Notes: generated by a model from the letters alone, not told the origin. 58,389 nt of DNA from Comamonas sp. lk (GCA_945869165.1 CAMBNY010000009.1:1-58389); one strand, 5' to 3'; positions 1-16,784 are shown, numbered from the stretch's first letter. Made by a program: numbers and translations.

Positions 1-1023
1 CCATTCCACGCGCTGGTCAAAGCTGCGCTTGGGCAGGGTCCAGGGTTTGTTGTCGTGGCTGGGGCGGCGGTCGCGACTGACCACATCGACCAAAAACGCA
101 ATCGCGGGCACCGGGCTGATGGCCACCGCCGGCATGGCCGGGGCTTTGAGCGCCACCGAGGCAGCGCGCGCAATCAACGCAAGTTTGCGGCTGGTGGAGA
201 CCACGGTGCGGCGGTCTATGGAATTGAGGCCGTCGCGCTCCAGTTGTTTGCCGATCTCGGCATACACCAAGCGCGCGGCCTGGATGGCGGGACGACAGTC
301 CCAAGGCAGTTCGGCCAAGCCAAATTCGCCGCGGCGGTAGAGCACATCGGCACGCAGCAGCAGGCGCTGGGTAAAGCCGGCAATGCGGGCATCAAACACC
401 GGATTAGCAATCCAGGCATCAGCGTCCATGCCGATTTCGCGGAACCAGGCGCGTGGCAGGTACAAGCGGCCATTGCGCGCGTCCTCGCCCACGTCGCGGG
501 CGATATTGGTAAGTTGCATGGCCACGCCCATTTCGCAAGCGCGGGCAATGGCGGTGTCGGTGGATGCGCCCATGATGATGGACATCATGGCGCCGACGGT
601 ACCGGCCACGCGGGCGCCATAGGCCTCGACATCAGCCAGGGTTTCGTAACGGCGGTCTTGGGTGTCCCACAAAAAACCGTCGAGCAAGGCATCGAGCAAA
701 CCACGCGGTATGCCGTAGCGGTGCACCACATGCGCCAGCGCGCGGTCAGCGTCCATGGTGCCGGGGCGGCCTTCGTAAATTTCATCCAGGCGCTGTTGCA
801 GGCCTTGCATCGCCAGCTTGGGGTCCTGGCCCAGGTCGATAGCGTCGTCGGCCAAACGGCAATAGGCATACAGCGCAGTAGCCGGTGGCCGCAAGCGTGT
901 GGGCAGCAGCTTGGAGGCTGCAAAGAAAGATTTAGAGCCGCCGCGCATGAGCTGGCGGCAAGCGTCCAAGTCGTAGGCCTTGGGAACGGCAACGGGATGG
1001 TTTTCAGACAAAGCTTGTGACAT
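1..1023 (-). CDS. crtB: Phytoene synthase (partial, C-terminus beyond the window)
   Basis: Condenses two geranylgeranyl diphosphates to phytoene, the first committed step of carotenoid synthesis. The frame is open for 341 codons from an ATG at 1021-1023 to the window edge, so the stop codon and C-terminus are not visible. Both aspartate-rich substrate/Mg sites of the squalene/phytoene synthase family are present: LADDAIDLG (Asp59, Asp60, Asp63) and NIARDVGED (Asp177, Asp181), followed by NGRLYLP. The start overlaps the end of crtI by 20 bp, which implies translational coupling as last visible gene of the bchF-crtB superoperon. Identification is secure. Confidence 0.95.
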   Translation of the reverse strand, partial: MSQALSENHPVAVPKAYDLDACRQLMRGGSKSFFAASKLLPTRLRPPATALYAYCRLADDAIDLGQDPKLAMQGLQQRLDEIYEGRPGTMDADRALAHVVHRYGIPRGLLDALLDGFLWDTQDRRYETLADVEAYGARVAGTVGAMMSIIMGASTDTAIARACEMGVAMQLTNIARDVGEDARNGRLYLPRAWFREIGMDADAWIANPVFDARIAGFTQRLLLRADVLYRRGEFGLAELPWDCRPAIQAARLVYAEIGKQLERDGLNSIDRRTVVSTSRKLALIARAASVALKAPAMPAVAISPVPAIAFLVDVVSRDRRPSHDNKPWTLPKRSFDQRVEW

Positions 1024-2581
1024 CGGGCACCACCTCTTGAAGCATTTTTGCGGACATCAACACACTGGGCACTCCCGCACCGGGTTGGCTGCTGGCACCG
1101 ACTATGAACAAACCTTGCACGTCTTCAGACCGGTTGTGCGGCCGAAACCAAGCGCTTTGCGTGAGGATGGGCTCCAACCCAAAACCCGCGCCTTTGTAGG
1201 ACCACAAACGATCCTGAAAATCTTGCGGCGTAGTCACTTTAGAAGACACCACATGCTGCTTCAAATTGGGCAGCACGCTCTCTTGCAAAGCGGTGGCAAT
1301 CGCGTCGCGGTATTGCTCGGTGACGGCGGCCCAGTCGGTGCCGCTGCTGAGGTTGGGCACGACGGACAGCGCATAAAAACTATCGCATCCGGGTGGGGCC
1401 AAAGAAGGGTCAGTGGCAGTGGGCCGGTACAGATACAGGCTGAAGTCCTTGGACAGTGTGTGGTTCTTAAAAATATCTTGTAACAGGCCTTTGTAGCGCG
1501 GGCCCAGCACCATCATGTGGTGCGGCACATCGTGGTACTGGCGGTCGGTGCCAAAGTACCAGACAAACAGCCCGGACGAGTAGTTACCTTTGGCGATGCG
1601 CTTATCCGTCCAGTGTTTGCGGTGTTGCGGTTCCACCAGGTGCCGGTAGGTCCAGGCCGCGTCGCCATTGCTGACCACGATGTCGGCAGGGATAAATTCG
1701 CCATTGGCAAGTTCTACCCCACGGGCGCGGCCAGCCTCTACACGGATGCGGGTGACCGGTGTGTTGTAGCGGATGGGCACATTGCGCGCCTGCAGCAAAT
1801 TGACCAGCTCGCGCACGATGGCGCCCGTGCCGCCCATGGCCGAATGCACGCCCCAGCGCCGCTCGAGTGCATGGATGAGCGCATACACGCAAGTGACCGA
1901 ATACGGATTGCCGCCGATGAGCAGTGGATGAAAGCTCATGACGATACGCAGCTTGGGGTGCTTGATGTGCTGCGCGACCAGGCTGTAAATCGAACGCCAG
2001 GCTTGCATGCGCGCCAGGTTGGGCATGGCTTTGACCACATCGCCCAGGGTCTCAAAAGGAATCATGCCTAGCTCTTGAAAGCCGAGCTGAAAGCAACGCT
2101 CGGAGGCCTGCATTAAGTCCTTGAAGCCTTGCACATCTTCGGGGCTGAGCTTGGCGATTTGATCGAGCATGGACTCGTCGTCATTGCTGTAGTCAAAGTG
2201 CGTGCCGTCGTCAAAGCGGATGCGGTAAAAAGGCGACATCAGCCGCAAGTCCACATGGTCTTGCATGCGCTTACCGCACAGGGTGAACAACTCTTCGATC
2301 AGGTGCGGCAAGGTGATGATGGTGGGGCCGGCGTCAAAGGTAAAGCCGTCTTGCTTGTGCACATAGGCGCGGCCACCGGGGGCGTCTAGCTTTTCCAGCA
2401 TCTGCACGCGGTAGCCTTTGACCGACAAGCGTATGGCTGCGGCCAAACCGCCAAACCCAGTACCTATGACAATGGCGGTGGGGGCTTTGCCTCCGGTGAC
2501 TAGGGCGGGGCCATGTGTGCCGCCACCAGCATCGCCACCTCCATCGCCAATACCGTCAATGGATTTGAAATAGTTTGTCAT
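1004..2581 (-). CDS. crtI: Phytoene desaturase
   Basis: FAD-dependent desaturase that introduces successive double bases into phytoene to give neurosporene or lycopene; the number of steps cannot be read from sequence. The 525-residue protein has a Rossmann FAD motif, VIGTGFGGLAAAIRLS, near residues 38-53, then the family sequence GGRAYV, and a C-terminal FAD segment VGASSQPGAGVPSVL near residue 500. I chose the ATG at 2581 (MTNYFKSIDG); 15 extra in-frame residues upstream would start inside puhE. About 35 Gly-rich residues precede the FAD fold, longer than usual. It overlaps puhE by 26 bp and crtB by 20 bp. Confidence 0.95.
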   Translation of the reverse strand: MTNYFKSIDGIGDGGGDAGGGTHGPALVTGGKAPTAIVIGTGFGGLAAAIRLSVKGYRVQMLEKLDAPGGRAYVHKQDGFTFDAGPTIITLPHLIEELFTLCGKRMQDHVDLRLMSPFYRIRFDDGTHFDYSNDDESMLDQIAKLSPEDVQGFKDLMQASERCFQLGFQELGMIPFETLGDVVKAMPNLARMQAWRSIYSLVAQHIKHPKLRIVMSFHPLLIGGNPYSVTCVYALIHALERRWGVHSAMGGTGAIVRELVNLLQARNVPIRYNTPVTRIRVEAGRARGVELANGEFIPADIVVSNGDAAWTYRHLVEPQHRKHWTDKRIAKGNYSSGLFVWYFGTDRQYHDVPHHMMVLGPRYKGLLQDIFKNHTLSKDFSLYLYRPTATDPSLAPPGCDSFYALSVVPNLSSGTDWAAVTEQYRDAIATALQESVLPNLKQHVVSSKVTTPQDFQDRLWSYKGAGFGLEPILTQSAWFRPHNRSEDVQGLFIVGASSQPGAGVPSVLMSAKMLQEVVPDVTSFV

Positions 2582-3407
2582 GCTTGTCCAAGGTGGGCGC
2601 CAGCACGGGTGCGGCATGGGCATCAAAGGCGTGTGCGACGGTTTGACCTTTTTTCTTGCGCAAGGCCCAGCGCCACAAGGCGGTGGTGTCCAACGGCAGT
2701 ACCAGCATGAGGTGCTCCAAAATCGCCAAGGCCAGCATAGTGCCTACCAGCACCGCGCCTACGGCTTGCGCCTGGCTGGTCAGCGGGCTGGATGCATAAG
2801 CCACCAACCACCACAAACAGACGCTGGCCAAGGCCACGGCAAAGGGGAAGAAGGCGTTGAAGCGGCGGCGGCGGAAAAAACTTTCCAGATAAGCCAGATG
2901 CGCGGGCAAAAATTCTTCGCTTAAATTGCGCACACCAAAAAACAAATTGAGCTTGGCACTGGTGCGCATGATCCAAAGCACCAGATAGGTGCCGGTACCA
3001 ACTTGGTTGGGGGCATCCCAAGTAATAGCGACGATGGCACACCCGACCAGCAAAATCGCCAGCTCGTGCCATAGCACCGCGCGTAGCGATTGCACAAAAC
3101 GCTGCCAACCGATAGCATCTTTTGGCAACGCAGTGGTGCGCGGTCCGGTGATCCAACCGGTTAGAAAACTCAGCTCATTCCAACCCCAGGCCAACAGCGC
3201 GCAGGTAAATGCGCAGTAGGCGCCGGCGACACCAGTTTGCTGCGCGGTATGGGCCAGCCCCACCAGCGACGCGACGCCCAGCAAAGAAGATAAAGCCAAA
3301 CTGAGCACTACCGTAGTGCGCGACATACGGTTGAGGAGGATGACGATGCCGGTGCTAAACCACCATATAAATATCGCAAATCCGAGCGCGACAGAGGCAT
3401 CGTTCAT
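2556..3407 (-). CDS. puhE: Photosynthetic complex assembly protein PuhE
   Basis: Integral membrane protein of 283 residues with about seven hydrophobic segments, matching the PuhE family (putative photosynthetic complex assembly protein 2) found in puh operons of purple bacteria. Its exact biochemical role is not settled; in relatives it affects reaction-centre and bacteriochlorophyll levels. Characteristic stretches are WGWNELSFLTGW, MRTSAKLNLFFGVRN and EEFLPAHLAYLESFFRRR. It lies 32 bp downstream of acsF and overlaps the start of crtI. Assignment rests on sequence resemblance plus its usual position next to acsF and puhC. Confidence 0.88.
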   Translation of the reverse strand: MNDASVALGFAIFIWWFSTGIVILLNRMSRTTVVLSLALSSLLGVASLVGLAHTAQQTGVAGAYCAFTCALLAWGWNELSFLTGWITGPRTTALPKDAIGWQRFVQSLRAVLWHELAILLVGCAIVAITWDAPNQVGTGTYLVLWIMRTSAKLNLFFGVRNLSEEFLPAHLAYLESFFRRRRFNAFFPFAVALASVCLWWLVAYASSPLTSQAQAVGAVLVGTMLALAILEHLMLVLPLDTTALWRWALRKKKGQTVAHAFDAHAAPVLAPTLDKHDKLFQIH

Positions 3408-3439
3408 CCGCAGCTTTCTTAGCGCTTAGCGTGCAGGCC

Positions 3440-4516
3440 TTACCAGGCCGGGACCATGCGCACCTGCGTGGGCAGACTGTGGTGTTGGACCGGCATGAAG
3501 TACAGACGCACAAAGGTGGCTGCGCCCGAAACCGCCCAGCGCGCGCGTTGCAAAGCGCCAATAAGGCCACCACGCGCTTTGGCTTTGTCCATCTGGGTTT
3601 GGACATGGAACAAATGCGCAAGCCCTTCGCGAAACGCGGGGTTGTCGATGTCCAGACTCACTGGGAAGACCTGGCGCGTGATCTCGTTGGTGATGCGAAA
3701 CACTTCGTAGTCGTAAGTGGTGGACTCCAGACCCATTTCATGGTGCAGCATGGGGCGGCTGTGGTCACGCACATACATGGTGGCGTAAACCGCCAGCAGG
3801 AAGAAACGAATCCAAAAGACATTACCGCCGCGCAGCAAATGCGGGTTGGCGCGCATGATCAGCGCAAAGGATTCGCCATGGCGAAACTCGTCATTGCACC
3901 AACGCTCAAACCAGTGGAAGATGGGGTGAAAACGCTTATCCGGATGTCTTTCCAACTGGCGAAAGATGGTGATGTAGCGGGCGTAGCCGATTTTTTCGGA
4001 AAGATAGGTCGCGTAAAAAATGTACTTGGGCTTGAAGTAGGTATAAGCCTTGGTGCGCTTTAAGTCGCCTAGGTCGATCCCTAAGCCGAAGTCTTTGAGC
4101 GACTGGTTGATAAAGCTGGCGTGGCGCGATTCGTCGCGGGCCATATAGCGCATGAGCTGCTTGATATCCGGGTTTTCGACGTTTTTGAAAATCTCGTTGT
4201 ACAAAATACAACCAGAAAATTCGGAGGTCAAGGACGAGATAAGAAACTCTAAAAACTCCTGGCGCATCTCCGGGCTGACTTGCGAAAAGCGCTCGGCCAC
4301 TTCTTTGGCAAATTCGGGGGTGCGTTGGAAGTGGTCGTGGTTGTTATCGCCTTCGTACTCGGCCATCATCGCGTCCCACTCGGTGCGCATAGAGGACACG
4401 TCAAGGCGGTCCATAGCGGCAAAGTCCGTGGTGTAAAAGCGCGGGCTGAGCATGGTGCTCTCCACGGCTTTTTGGGAGGCTTTTTCTGCCGAGTCGATGG
4501 ACGGGGTCGCTTGCAT
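3440..4516 (-). CDS. acsF: Aerobic Mg-protoporphyrin IX monomethyl ester oxidative cyclase
   Basis: Di-iron, oxygen-dependent cyclase that forms the isocyclic E ring of (bacterio)chlorophyll, converting Mg-protoporphyrin monomethyl ester to divinyl protochlorophyllide. At 358 residues it has the family's usual length. Candidate iron ligands are visible in [11 protein letters not shown] (about 98-108), RDESRH (Glu129, His132) and CNDEFRHGE (Glu210, His213). A GGAG sequence lies about 9 nt upstream of the ATG. It sits between puhC (26 bp away) and puhE. AcsF needs oxygen, so the organism can make bacteriochlorophyll oxically; whether the anaerobic BchE also exists cannot be judged here. Confidence 0.96.
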   Translation of the reverse strand: MQATPSIDSAEKASQKAVESTMLSPRFYTTDFAAMDRLDVSSMRTEWDAMMAEYEGDNNHDHFQRTPEFAKEVAERFSQVSPEMRQEFLEFLISSLTSEFSGCILYNEIFKNVENPDIKQLMRYMARDESRHASFINQSLKDFGLGIDLGDLKRTKAYTYFKPKYIFYATYLSEKIGYARYITIFRQLERHPDKRFHPIFHWFERWCNDEFRHGESFALIMRANPHLLRGGNVFWIRFFLLAVYATMYVRDHSRPMLHHEMGLESTTYDYEVFRITNEITRQVFPVSLDIDNPAFREGLAHLFHVQTQMDKAKARGGLIGALQRARWAVSGAATFVRLYFMPVQHHSLPTQVRMVPAW

Positions 4517-4542
4517 GCAATTGCTCCAAGTCAGGGTTATAT

Positions 4543-5013
4543 TTATTCAGGCTGCATCGCCAAAAAACGGGCAAATTCAGCCGTATTGGTCGGCCCAAAT
4601 GATTCTAGATCGACACGTTGGCCCGTAGTGGGATCCATCAGAGTGACCCGGCCATCGACACGGGCAATCAGATCAAAAGGCTTGTCCGAGCCGATACCGC
4701 GGGCATGGCGCTCGCGCGTCAGGGCGCGTAGCGCGCCGCGCACAAAGCCTTGTTCGCCGTAGAGCACCGTCAGCTTCTCGCCGGTTAGGCCATCGGCCAC
4801 CAGCACGCCATGGTCTTTATGGTCTTGAAACAGCAAGGAACGCTGTACCGTGGGTGCAGCTGCAAGCTGATCTGGGCCGTTGCCGGTGATGCGGATAAGG
4901 CCAACCGAAATCAAGGAAAACGCAATGATGCCGCCGGCGCAGTACAGCACCCATTTGGGGAAGCTGTCCGGCGTGGTGTTGACGGGCTTGGCGGCCAAGG
5001 TGTAGCTGCTCAT
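4543..5013 (-). CDS. puhC: Photosynthetic complex assembly protein PuhC
   Basis: Small membrane-anchored protein of 156 residues with one N-terminal transmembrane helix (about 19-43, [20 protein letters not shown]) and a soluble domain, as in PuhC of purple bacteria, which supports assembly of the reaction centre-LH1 complex. The soluble part contains [18 protein letters not shown] and [20 protein letters not shown], typical of the family. Its ATG overlaps the puhB stop by 4 bp (ATGA). Position and architecture support the name; the family is weakly conserved, so sequence alone would be less decisive. Confidence 0.9.
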   Translation of the reverse strand: MSSYTLAAKPVNTTPDSFPKWVLYCAGGIIAFSLISVGLIRITGNGPDQLAAAPTVQRSLLFQDHKDHGVLVADGLTGEKLTVLYGEQGFVRGALRALTRERHARGIGSDKPFDLIARVDGRVTLMDPTTGQRVDLESFGPTNTAEFARFLAMQPE

Positions 5014-5681
5014 GTGGGGCTTACTTGCAGCTCAGGGCTGGTATGGCGGCTGGCGCTTTCTTGCACCGCCGGCTTGGCTTGCATGCCGGTGGCTTGCGCC
5101 CAAGCATCGCGCACGTGGGCGGCCACGGTTTGCACGTCGGCAATGGCGCGCAAAGTAGGCTCGGGCTGGTTGATGCGCCAGGGTCGCACGCTGGGCCACA
5201 GATGTACCCAGGCGATACGGTCATCGCCTTGCAGCGCCAGGCTGATGTCGCCAAAACCGCCGTCTAAGTTACGCACATCGGCCGCTGCAATGCGCTTTAA
5301 GGGCAGGTTAAAGGTCACCGTCAGCACAATGCCCAGGCGCATGACGATGCGCTTGTTGGTCACCGTATAGACGGTGGTGCGCGCTGTCATCCAGGCCAGG
5401 GTCCAGACGCAAAGCAGGCCGGTAAGCGACAGCGGAAGAATCCACTTGACCGAGAGCAGCAGCGCCATAGGGCCGGCGCCGGACTCCAGCGCAGGCCATG
5501 CACAAGCCAGCACCAGCAGACCGAAGTAAAAGACCAGTTTGCGGGTATGAAAGGCCGAGGCCGCCAGCGCACGCACGTCCGGCGAGCCTTGCCACACGAT
5601 GTGCTCATCGGCAGGCAAACGCTCGGGCAGTCCGTACTGCGGTTCAAACTCATATTCGTGGCCGAGGTTGTCTACGCTCAT
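5010..5681 (-). CDS. puhB: Photosynthetic complex assembly protein PuhB
   Basis: Membrane protein of 223 residues that in relatives binds or stabilises assembling reaction centres. It begins with the family signature YEFEPQYGLPERLPADE and IVWQGSP, has three hydrophobic helices between about residues 48 and 105, and then a PH-like domain starting with TTVYTVTNKRIVMRLG. It lies 40 bp downstream of puhA and is coupled to puhC by a 4-bp overlap. The puhA-puhB-puhC order matches other purple bacteria. Confidence 0.93.
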   Translation of the reverse strand: MSVDNLGHEYEFEPQYGLPERLPADEHIVWQGSPDVRALAASAFHTRKLVFYFGLLVLACAWPALESGAGPMALLLSVKWILPLSLTGLLCVWTLAWMTARTTVYTVTNKRIVMRLGIVLTVTFNLPLKRIAAADVRNLDGGFGDISLALQGDDRIAWVHLWPSVRPWRINQPEPTLRAIADVQTVAAHVRDAWAQATGMQAKPAVQESASRHTSPELQVSPT

Positions 5682-5721
5682 GGTCTTTCCTTCTCAGTCT
5701 GCAATAGGGGTACGTGGACGC

Positions 5722-6483
5722 TTAAATCAGGGGTTCGCTACGGCTGGCGTCGGCGTACAAGGTGCCTCCACCGTAGTAGGCGCTGATTTTTTCCTCTTCC
5801 AGCTTGGTGATCTGGTCAGGGTTGCGCAGTGCCGGCACCGCCGCGAAATGGCGGGCATAGATGGCATGCACTTCCACTTGATTACGGCGCACCAGTGAAA
5901 ACGGTATGGGCAGCAAGACGGTGCGGCCTCCGGCGATTTCCACTTCCAAGTAACGGAACATCATTTCGGCCGAGTCAATCCAGATGTCTTTGACCGTGCC
6001 ACCTTGCTTGCCATCGCCGCCCATGACCGGCAGGCCGCGTGGATCCACGTCTTGCTCTGCAACCGAGTACGCAGTCGCAACGCGCAGGGGCTGCAGTAAG
6101 GGTTTGCCGTCCGTGCTGCGTTCGGGCACGTCTTCACGCATAGACCAGGCACCGGGGCCTACGCCCGATGTCATCGCATCGCCCGTAGGCTCGATAGGGG
6201 AACCTGAGCCCATCCCGGTAGAGACGCCGCTAAATGGTGGCTCTTTGCGGCTCAGGTCGGGCACAGTGACGCTATGACCACCTGCGAGCAAAAAGGTCTT
6301 GGGCTCTGGAATGGGAAAGCCTTTGATCACGGCCCGCCCATTGCTGCCGGACTCCATGGGATAGCCCTCGCGGTGGCCTTCTTGTACGAGGTAATAAATA
6401 AGGCCTGCGAAAAAGACCCAAAATACATAGAGCAGTATCTGGGCTAGATCAACGTAGCCAGTGATGTTTCCGACAGTTTGCAT
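5722..6483 (-). CDS. puhA: Photosynthetic reaction centre H subunit
   Basis: The H subunit caps the L/M core of the type II reaction centre on the cytoplasmic side and helps proton transfer to quinone B. The 253-residue protein starts MQTVGNITGYVDLAQ, with one transmembrane helix (about 12-33) followed by VQEGHREGYPME and a soluble PRC-barrel domain (KDIWIDSAEMMFRYLEVE). The ATG at 6483 is preceded by a good GAAGGAG ribosome-binding site. The frame stays open 64 codons further upstream into lhaA, but that extension has no family resemblance. The genes for L and M (puf operon) are not in this window. Confidence 0.96.
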   Translation of the reverse strand: MQTVGNITGYVDLAQILLYVFWVFFAGLIYYLVQEGHREGYPMESGSNGRAVIKGFPIPEPKTFLLAGGHSVTVPDLSRKEPPFSGVSTGMGSGSPIEPTGDAMTSGVGPGAWSMREDVPERSTDGKPLLQPLRVATAYSVAEQDVDPRGLPVMGGDGKQGGTVKDIWIDSAEMMFRYLEVEIAGGRTVLLPIPFSLVRRNQVEVHAIYARHFAAVPALRNPDQITKLEEEKISAYYGGGTLYADASRSEPLI

Positions 6484-6506
6484 GGCGACTTCTCCTTCAA
6501 TGACGA

Positions 6507-7943
6507 CTAGGTACGTAACTCGGCCAGGCCGAGGGTGGATGAGACTACGGGTGAAAAAACCTTGCCGCGTTTGACCAGGGGACCAATCGCAACCAGGGTG
6601 ATGAACAGGAACAGCATTTCGACGTGATAGACCATGCTGTAACCCACAGACGGGTCGGTCATACCAGAGCCCCACAGGCCTTGGGTGGCGATGCCGCTGA
6701 CCACATCACGCAAGGCACCGCCGAAAAACATGGCAATACCGGCGGCTGCGGACTGCACCGCACCCCAGGCGCCCAGCGCTAGGCCGACAAACTTGCCTTC
6801 CATGCGCATAGCAGTAAACAAGGTTCCGACGGCAAACAAACCGCCGCCAAAACCGATGCCCAGTGCGCCTAGGCGGAACAACCAGCCGGCCTCTAAAGGT
6901 GCGGAAAAAATGACCGCTGAGAAGGCGGGCAAACCGGCCAATGTTCCATACGCAGCCAGGCGCATCGGGTCTATGCCTTTGGCCAATTGGCGGCCCGAGA
7001 CATAAAAGCCGAGCAAACCACCGGCGGCCAACATGGCTGTCAGCGCGCTGGTGGCGCCCACGCTGAGCTTAAGGATTTCACCGCCATAGGGCTCCAAAAT
7101 AATGTCCTGCATATTGAAGGCCACGGTTCCAAGAGCAGTGGCCCACAAAAAGCGGCGCGCATTGGGCAAGGCGATGAACTGCGCCCATACCTCTCTGAAC
7201 TTGGGCTGCACTTGGTTTTTGAGTGCAGCCACACGCTGCGGGTTGCGTGGCTCTTGTTTCCATAATGCAATGGCGTTGAGGACCAGCACCACTAGCGCAC
7301 TGCCCTGCACTACTTGCACCAAATGCTCTGGGGTGAAATCGGAAAGCAGCACGCTAAAGATCAAGCTACCGCTTACCGCGCCGACCAGCAGCATGGTGTA
7401 GAGCAAGGCAACCACGCGCGGACGGGTCTCTTCGCTGGCTTGGTCGGTGGCAAGCGCCAAGCCCGCAGTTTGCGAAGTTTGCAAGCCAGCACCCACCAGC
7501 AAGAACGCAATGCCCGCTGCCGCTTGGCCGACAAAATCAGGCACTTGCACCTGGCCGCGCCCTGACAGCACCAAGAGCGCAAACGGCATCACCGCAAGGC
7601 CCACAAACTGTATGAGCGTGCCGCCCCACATGTAGGGCACGCGCCTCCATCCAAAAGCCGATACATGCACATCCGACTGGTAGCCAGTAACAGCGCGAAA
7701 CGGGGCCACGACCAAAGGTAAAGCCAGCATCAAAGACACCAGCCAGGCCGGTACGCCCAGCTCGACGATCATCACGCGGTTGAGCGTGCCGATCATCAAG
7801 GCCGTAGTCATGCCCATGGTGAACTTAAACAGTGTCAGGCGCAGCAGGCGCGGCAGCGGCAAACCGGCGCTGGCCACGTCGGCAAACGGCAGCCAGCTGG
7901 CCGGCATTTGCTTGGCGTACTTGGCAAAGGTCTGAGCTCTCAT
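6507..7943 (-). CDS. lhaA: Light-harvesting 1 assembly protein LhaA (PucC/BCD family)
   Basis: Polytopic membrane protein of 478 residues in the bacteriochlorophyll delivery (BCD) branch of the major facilitator superfamily. Relatives LhaA and PucC help insert pigment into LH1 or LH2. About twelve hydrophobic segments are visible, with family stretches KFTMGMTTALMIGTLNRVMI, PFRAVTGYQSDVH and GWRRVPYMWGGTLIQF. The ATG at 7943 overlaps the bchM stop by 4 bp, so I preferred it to upstream in-frame codons. Its position between bchM and puhA matches lhaA rather than pucC. Confidence 0.93.
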   Translation of the reverse strand: MRAQTFAKYAKQMPASWLPFADVASAGLPLPRLLRLTLFKFTMGMTTALMIGTLNRVMIVELGVPAWLVSLMLALPLVVAPFRAVTGYQSDVHVSAFGWRRVPYMWGGTLIQFVGLAVMPFALLVLSGRGQVQVPDFVGQAAAGIAFLLVGAGLQTSQTAGLALATDQASEETRPRVVALLYTMLLVGAVSGSLIFSVLLSDFTPEHLVQVVQGSALVVLVLNAIALWKQEPRNPQRVAALKNQVQPKFREVWAQFIALPNARRFLWATALGTVAFNMQDIILEPYGGEILKLSVGATSALTAMLAAGGLLGFYVSGRQLAKGIDPMRLAAYGTLAGLPAFSAVIFSAPLEAGWLFRLGALGIGFGGGLFAVGTLFTAMRMEGKFVGLALGAWGAVQSAAAGIAMFFGGALRDVVSGIATQGLWGSGMTDPSVGYSMVYHVEMLFLFITLVAIGPLVKRGKVFSPVVSSTLGLAELRT

Positions 7944-8638
7944 GACCGCAGCCACTCCATGGCTTGGGATTTGTAAAAGCCGCTGGACACGCGTTGGGTG
8001 CGGGCGCAAGCCCAGCCATCCAAAGCGCTATGCGACTGCATCAAACGTGCGATGCGCGCTTCGGCCATGGGCTCCAGCCAAGGCGCGCGGTCACCGCGTG
8101 GGAATAAGCGACCCACCGAAATCATGGCCGCAAGCAGCGGGGTGCGCGGCGCAAAGGTAAACACAATGGAGCCGCTGGTGCGTTCAGCCAACTGCGCAAG
8201 CGCATGCACCGCGTCGTCGGTTTGGTAATGGATGATGGAGTCCATGGCCACCACATGGTCGAAGTGACCGAGAGCGGGGTCGAGCATGTCGCCGCTATGA
8301 AACTCCACCAGATGCGCCACGTCCTGCGGAATGCGTTCGCGCGCCAGATTGACCAGGGTAGGCGACAAGTCAATCGCCACCACGTGAGCGCCACGGCGCG
8401 CTGCTTCGACTGCCAATGCGCCGGTGCCACAACCGGCGTCTAGGATGCGTTTGCCGCTCAAGTCCTCATTCAGCCAGGACAGCAAAGTGGCGCGCATGCG
8501 GTCGCGCCCGGCACGCACGGTGGCGCGGATGCGACCCACCGGTGCGTCCGAGGTCAGCTTGGCCCAGGCGGCAGCGGCGGTGCGATCGAAATAATTTTCG
8601 ATCTGGCCGCGTCGTTCCTGGTAGCTTGCATTACTCAT
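7940..8638 (-). CDS. bchM: Mg-protoporphyrin IX O-methyltransferase
   Basis: Transfers a methyl group from S-adenosylmethionine to the C13 propionate of Mg-protoporphyrin IX, giving the substrate of AcsF. The 232-residue protein has the class I methyltransferase motif ILDAGCGTGALAVEAA near residues 65-80 and the acidic loop VVAIDLSPTLVNLAR. The start MSNASYQERRGQIENYFDR at 8638 matches the family N-terminus; an ATG 11 codons upstream would overlap bchL. It follows bchL by 10 bp and overlaps lhaA by 4 bp. Confidence 0.95.
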   Translation of the reverse strand: MSNASYQERRGQIENYFDRTAAAAWAKLTSDAPVGRIRATVRAGRDRMRATLLSWLNEDLSGKRILDAGCGTGALAVEAARRGAHVVAIDLSPTLVNLARERIPQDVAHLVEFHSGDMLDPALGHFDHVVAMDSIIHYQTDDAVHALAQLAERTSGSIVFTFAPRTPLLAAMISVGRLFPRGDRAPWLEPMAEARIARLMQSHSALDGWACARTQRVSSGFYKSQAMEWLRS

Positions 8639-8648
8639 GGTGTTTGCC

Positions 8649-13316
<4,668 letters not shown>

Positions 13317-13345
<29 letters not shown>

Positions 13346-14918
13346 AAAGTGTCTCCACCGTAATCACCGACAGGCCATGCTCGGATGCGTAGCGCTCGGT
13401 ATTTCGTCGGGCCTTGCCGCGTACGAAGAACGGTATTTTTTTTAATTCTTTCTCGGCAACGGCGTCCCAGGTGCAGGCTCCGCCGGTGTTGGTTTTGTCA
13501 GTGCCCACCGTCAGCGTGACGGCTTCTTGGGTAGCTTGGGGGACGGCCTCAATCGCTACCACCACTGGCTCGGGCGCAGGCTGCATGCGCGCGGCACCAC
13601 CGAGGTGCGAAGGAGCCGCGTCTTCGTGGAATTCGGAGTCGCCCCGGAACATGCCAATCAGGTGCTCTTCCAGCCCCATCATGAGCGGATGGACCCAGGT
13701 ATCAAACAGCACATTAGCGCCTTCAAAGCCCATTTGCGGCGCATAGCGAGCTGGGAAATCTTGCACATGCACCGGCGCTGAAATCACTGCGCAGGGCACG
13801 CCCAAGCGCTTGGCGATGTGACGCTCCATTTGCGTGCCCAGCACCAGCTCGGGCTGTAGCTCGGCAATGCGCGATTCGATTTCCAGGTAGTCGTCGCTGA
13901 TCAGTGCCTCAACGCCATAGAGCTTGGCCGCATCGCGCACTTCGCGCGCAAATTCGCGGCTGTAAGTGCCGATACCCACCACGGCAAAACCCATTTCTTC
14001 GGCCGCCACTTTGGCTGCTGCGACTGCGTGCGTGGCATCACCAAATACAAATACGCGCTTGCCGGTGAGGTAGGTGGAATCGACCGAGCGGGCATACCAC
14101 TGGGCGCGTGAATTGACCTTGGCCAAAGCGGCCTCAGCGTCCAGTCCAGCCAGGCCCGCCACTTCGCGGACAAAGGCGCGCGTGGCGCCCACGCCGATGG
14201 GGATAGTTTTGCTAAAGGGCTGACCGTAGCTGCGCTCCAGCCATTGCGCGCTGAGTCGGGCGATTTCGGGATAGAGCACGACGTTGAAATCAGCATCTGC
14301 CAGACGGGCCAAGTCCGCCGGGGTGGCGCTCTGCGGAGCGACCACATTGATGGCGATGCCCATGTCGGTGAGCAGCTTGCGAATTTCGGCGAGGTCGTCG
14401 CGGTGGCGAAAGCCCAAGGCGCTGGGGCCCAAGATATTGCAGCTGGGAACGCGCCCTTCTTGCGGCGCTTGGCTGCGGGGTTTGGACAAATGGCGCACCA
14501 ATTGGTAGAAGGTTTCGGAGGCGCCCCAGTTTTCTTTGCGTTGGTAAGAAGGCAACTCCAAAGCTACGACCGGCACCGGCAGATCCAAGGCCTTGCACAA
14601 GCCGCCGGGGTCGTCCTGGATCAGCTCGGCGGTGCAGGACGAGCCCACCAGCATGGCTTGCGGCGCAAAGCGCTCGAAAGCCTGACGCGCTGCGGTTTTG
14701 AAGAGCTCTGCGGTATCGCCGCCCAGATCACGCGCTTGGAAGGTGGTGTAAGTGACCGGCGGGCGCTTTTGCAGGCGCTCGATCATGGTGAACAACAAGT
14801 CTGCGTAGGTATCGCCCTGGGGCGCATGCAGCACGTAATGCACGCCTTCCATGGCCGTGGCAATACGCATGGCGCCGACATGGGGCGGTCCTTCGTAAGT
14901 CCACAAGGTCAGTTGCAT
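13317..14918 (-). CDS. bchB: Dark-operative protochlorophyllide reductase subunit BchB
   Basis: Forms the catalytic NB component with BchN and reduces ring D of protochlorophyllide. The 533-residue product starts [20 protein letters not shown] at 14918. Asp36 (HAPQGD) corresponds to the unusual aspartate ligand of the NB 4Fe-4S cluster known from Rhodobacter. The C-terminal domain ends [16 protein letters not shown], also typical. In-frame codons further upstream overlap bchN and are not family-like. It starts 13 bp after bchN. Confidence 0.97.
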
Positions 14919-14931
14919 GCTGATGCTCTCT

Positions 14932-16784
<1,853 letters not shown>

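Noticed and set aside
55-1020. Plus-strand open frame of 321 codons over crtB
   Set aside because: The minus strand encodes unmistakable phytoene synthase motifs in a frame open to the window edge; the plus-strand frame is a shadow.
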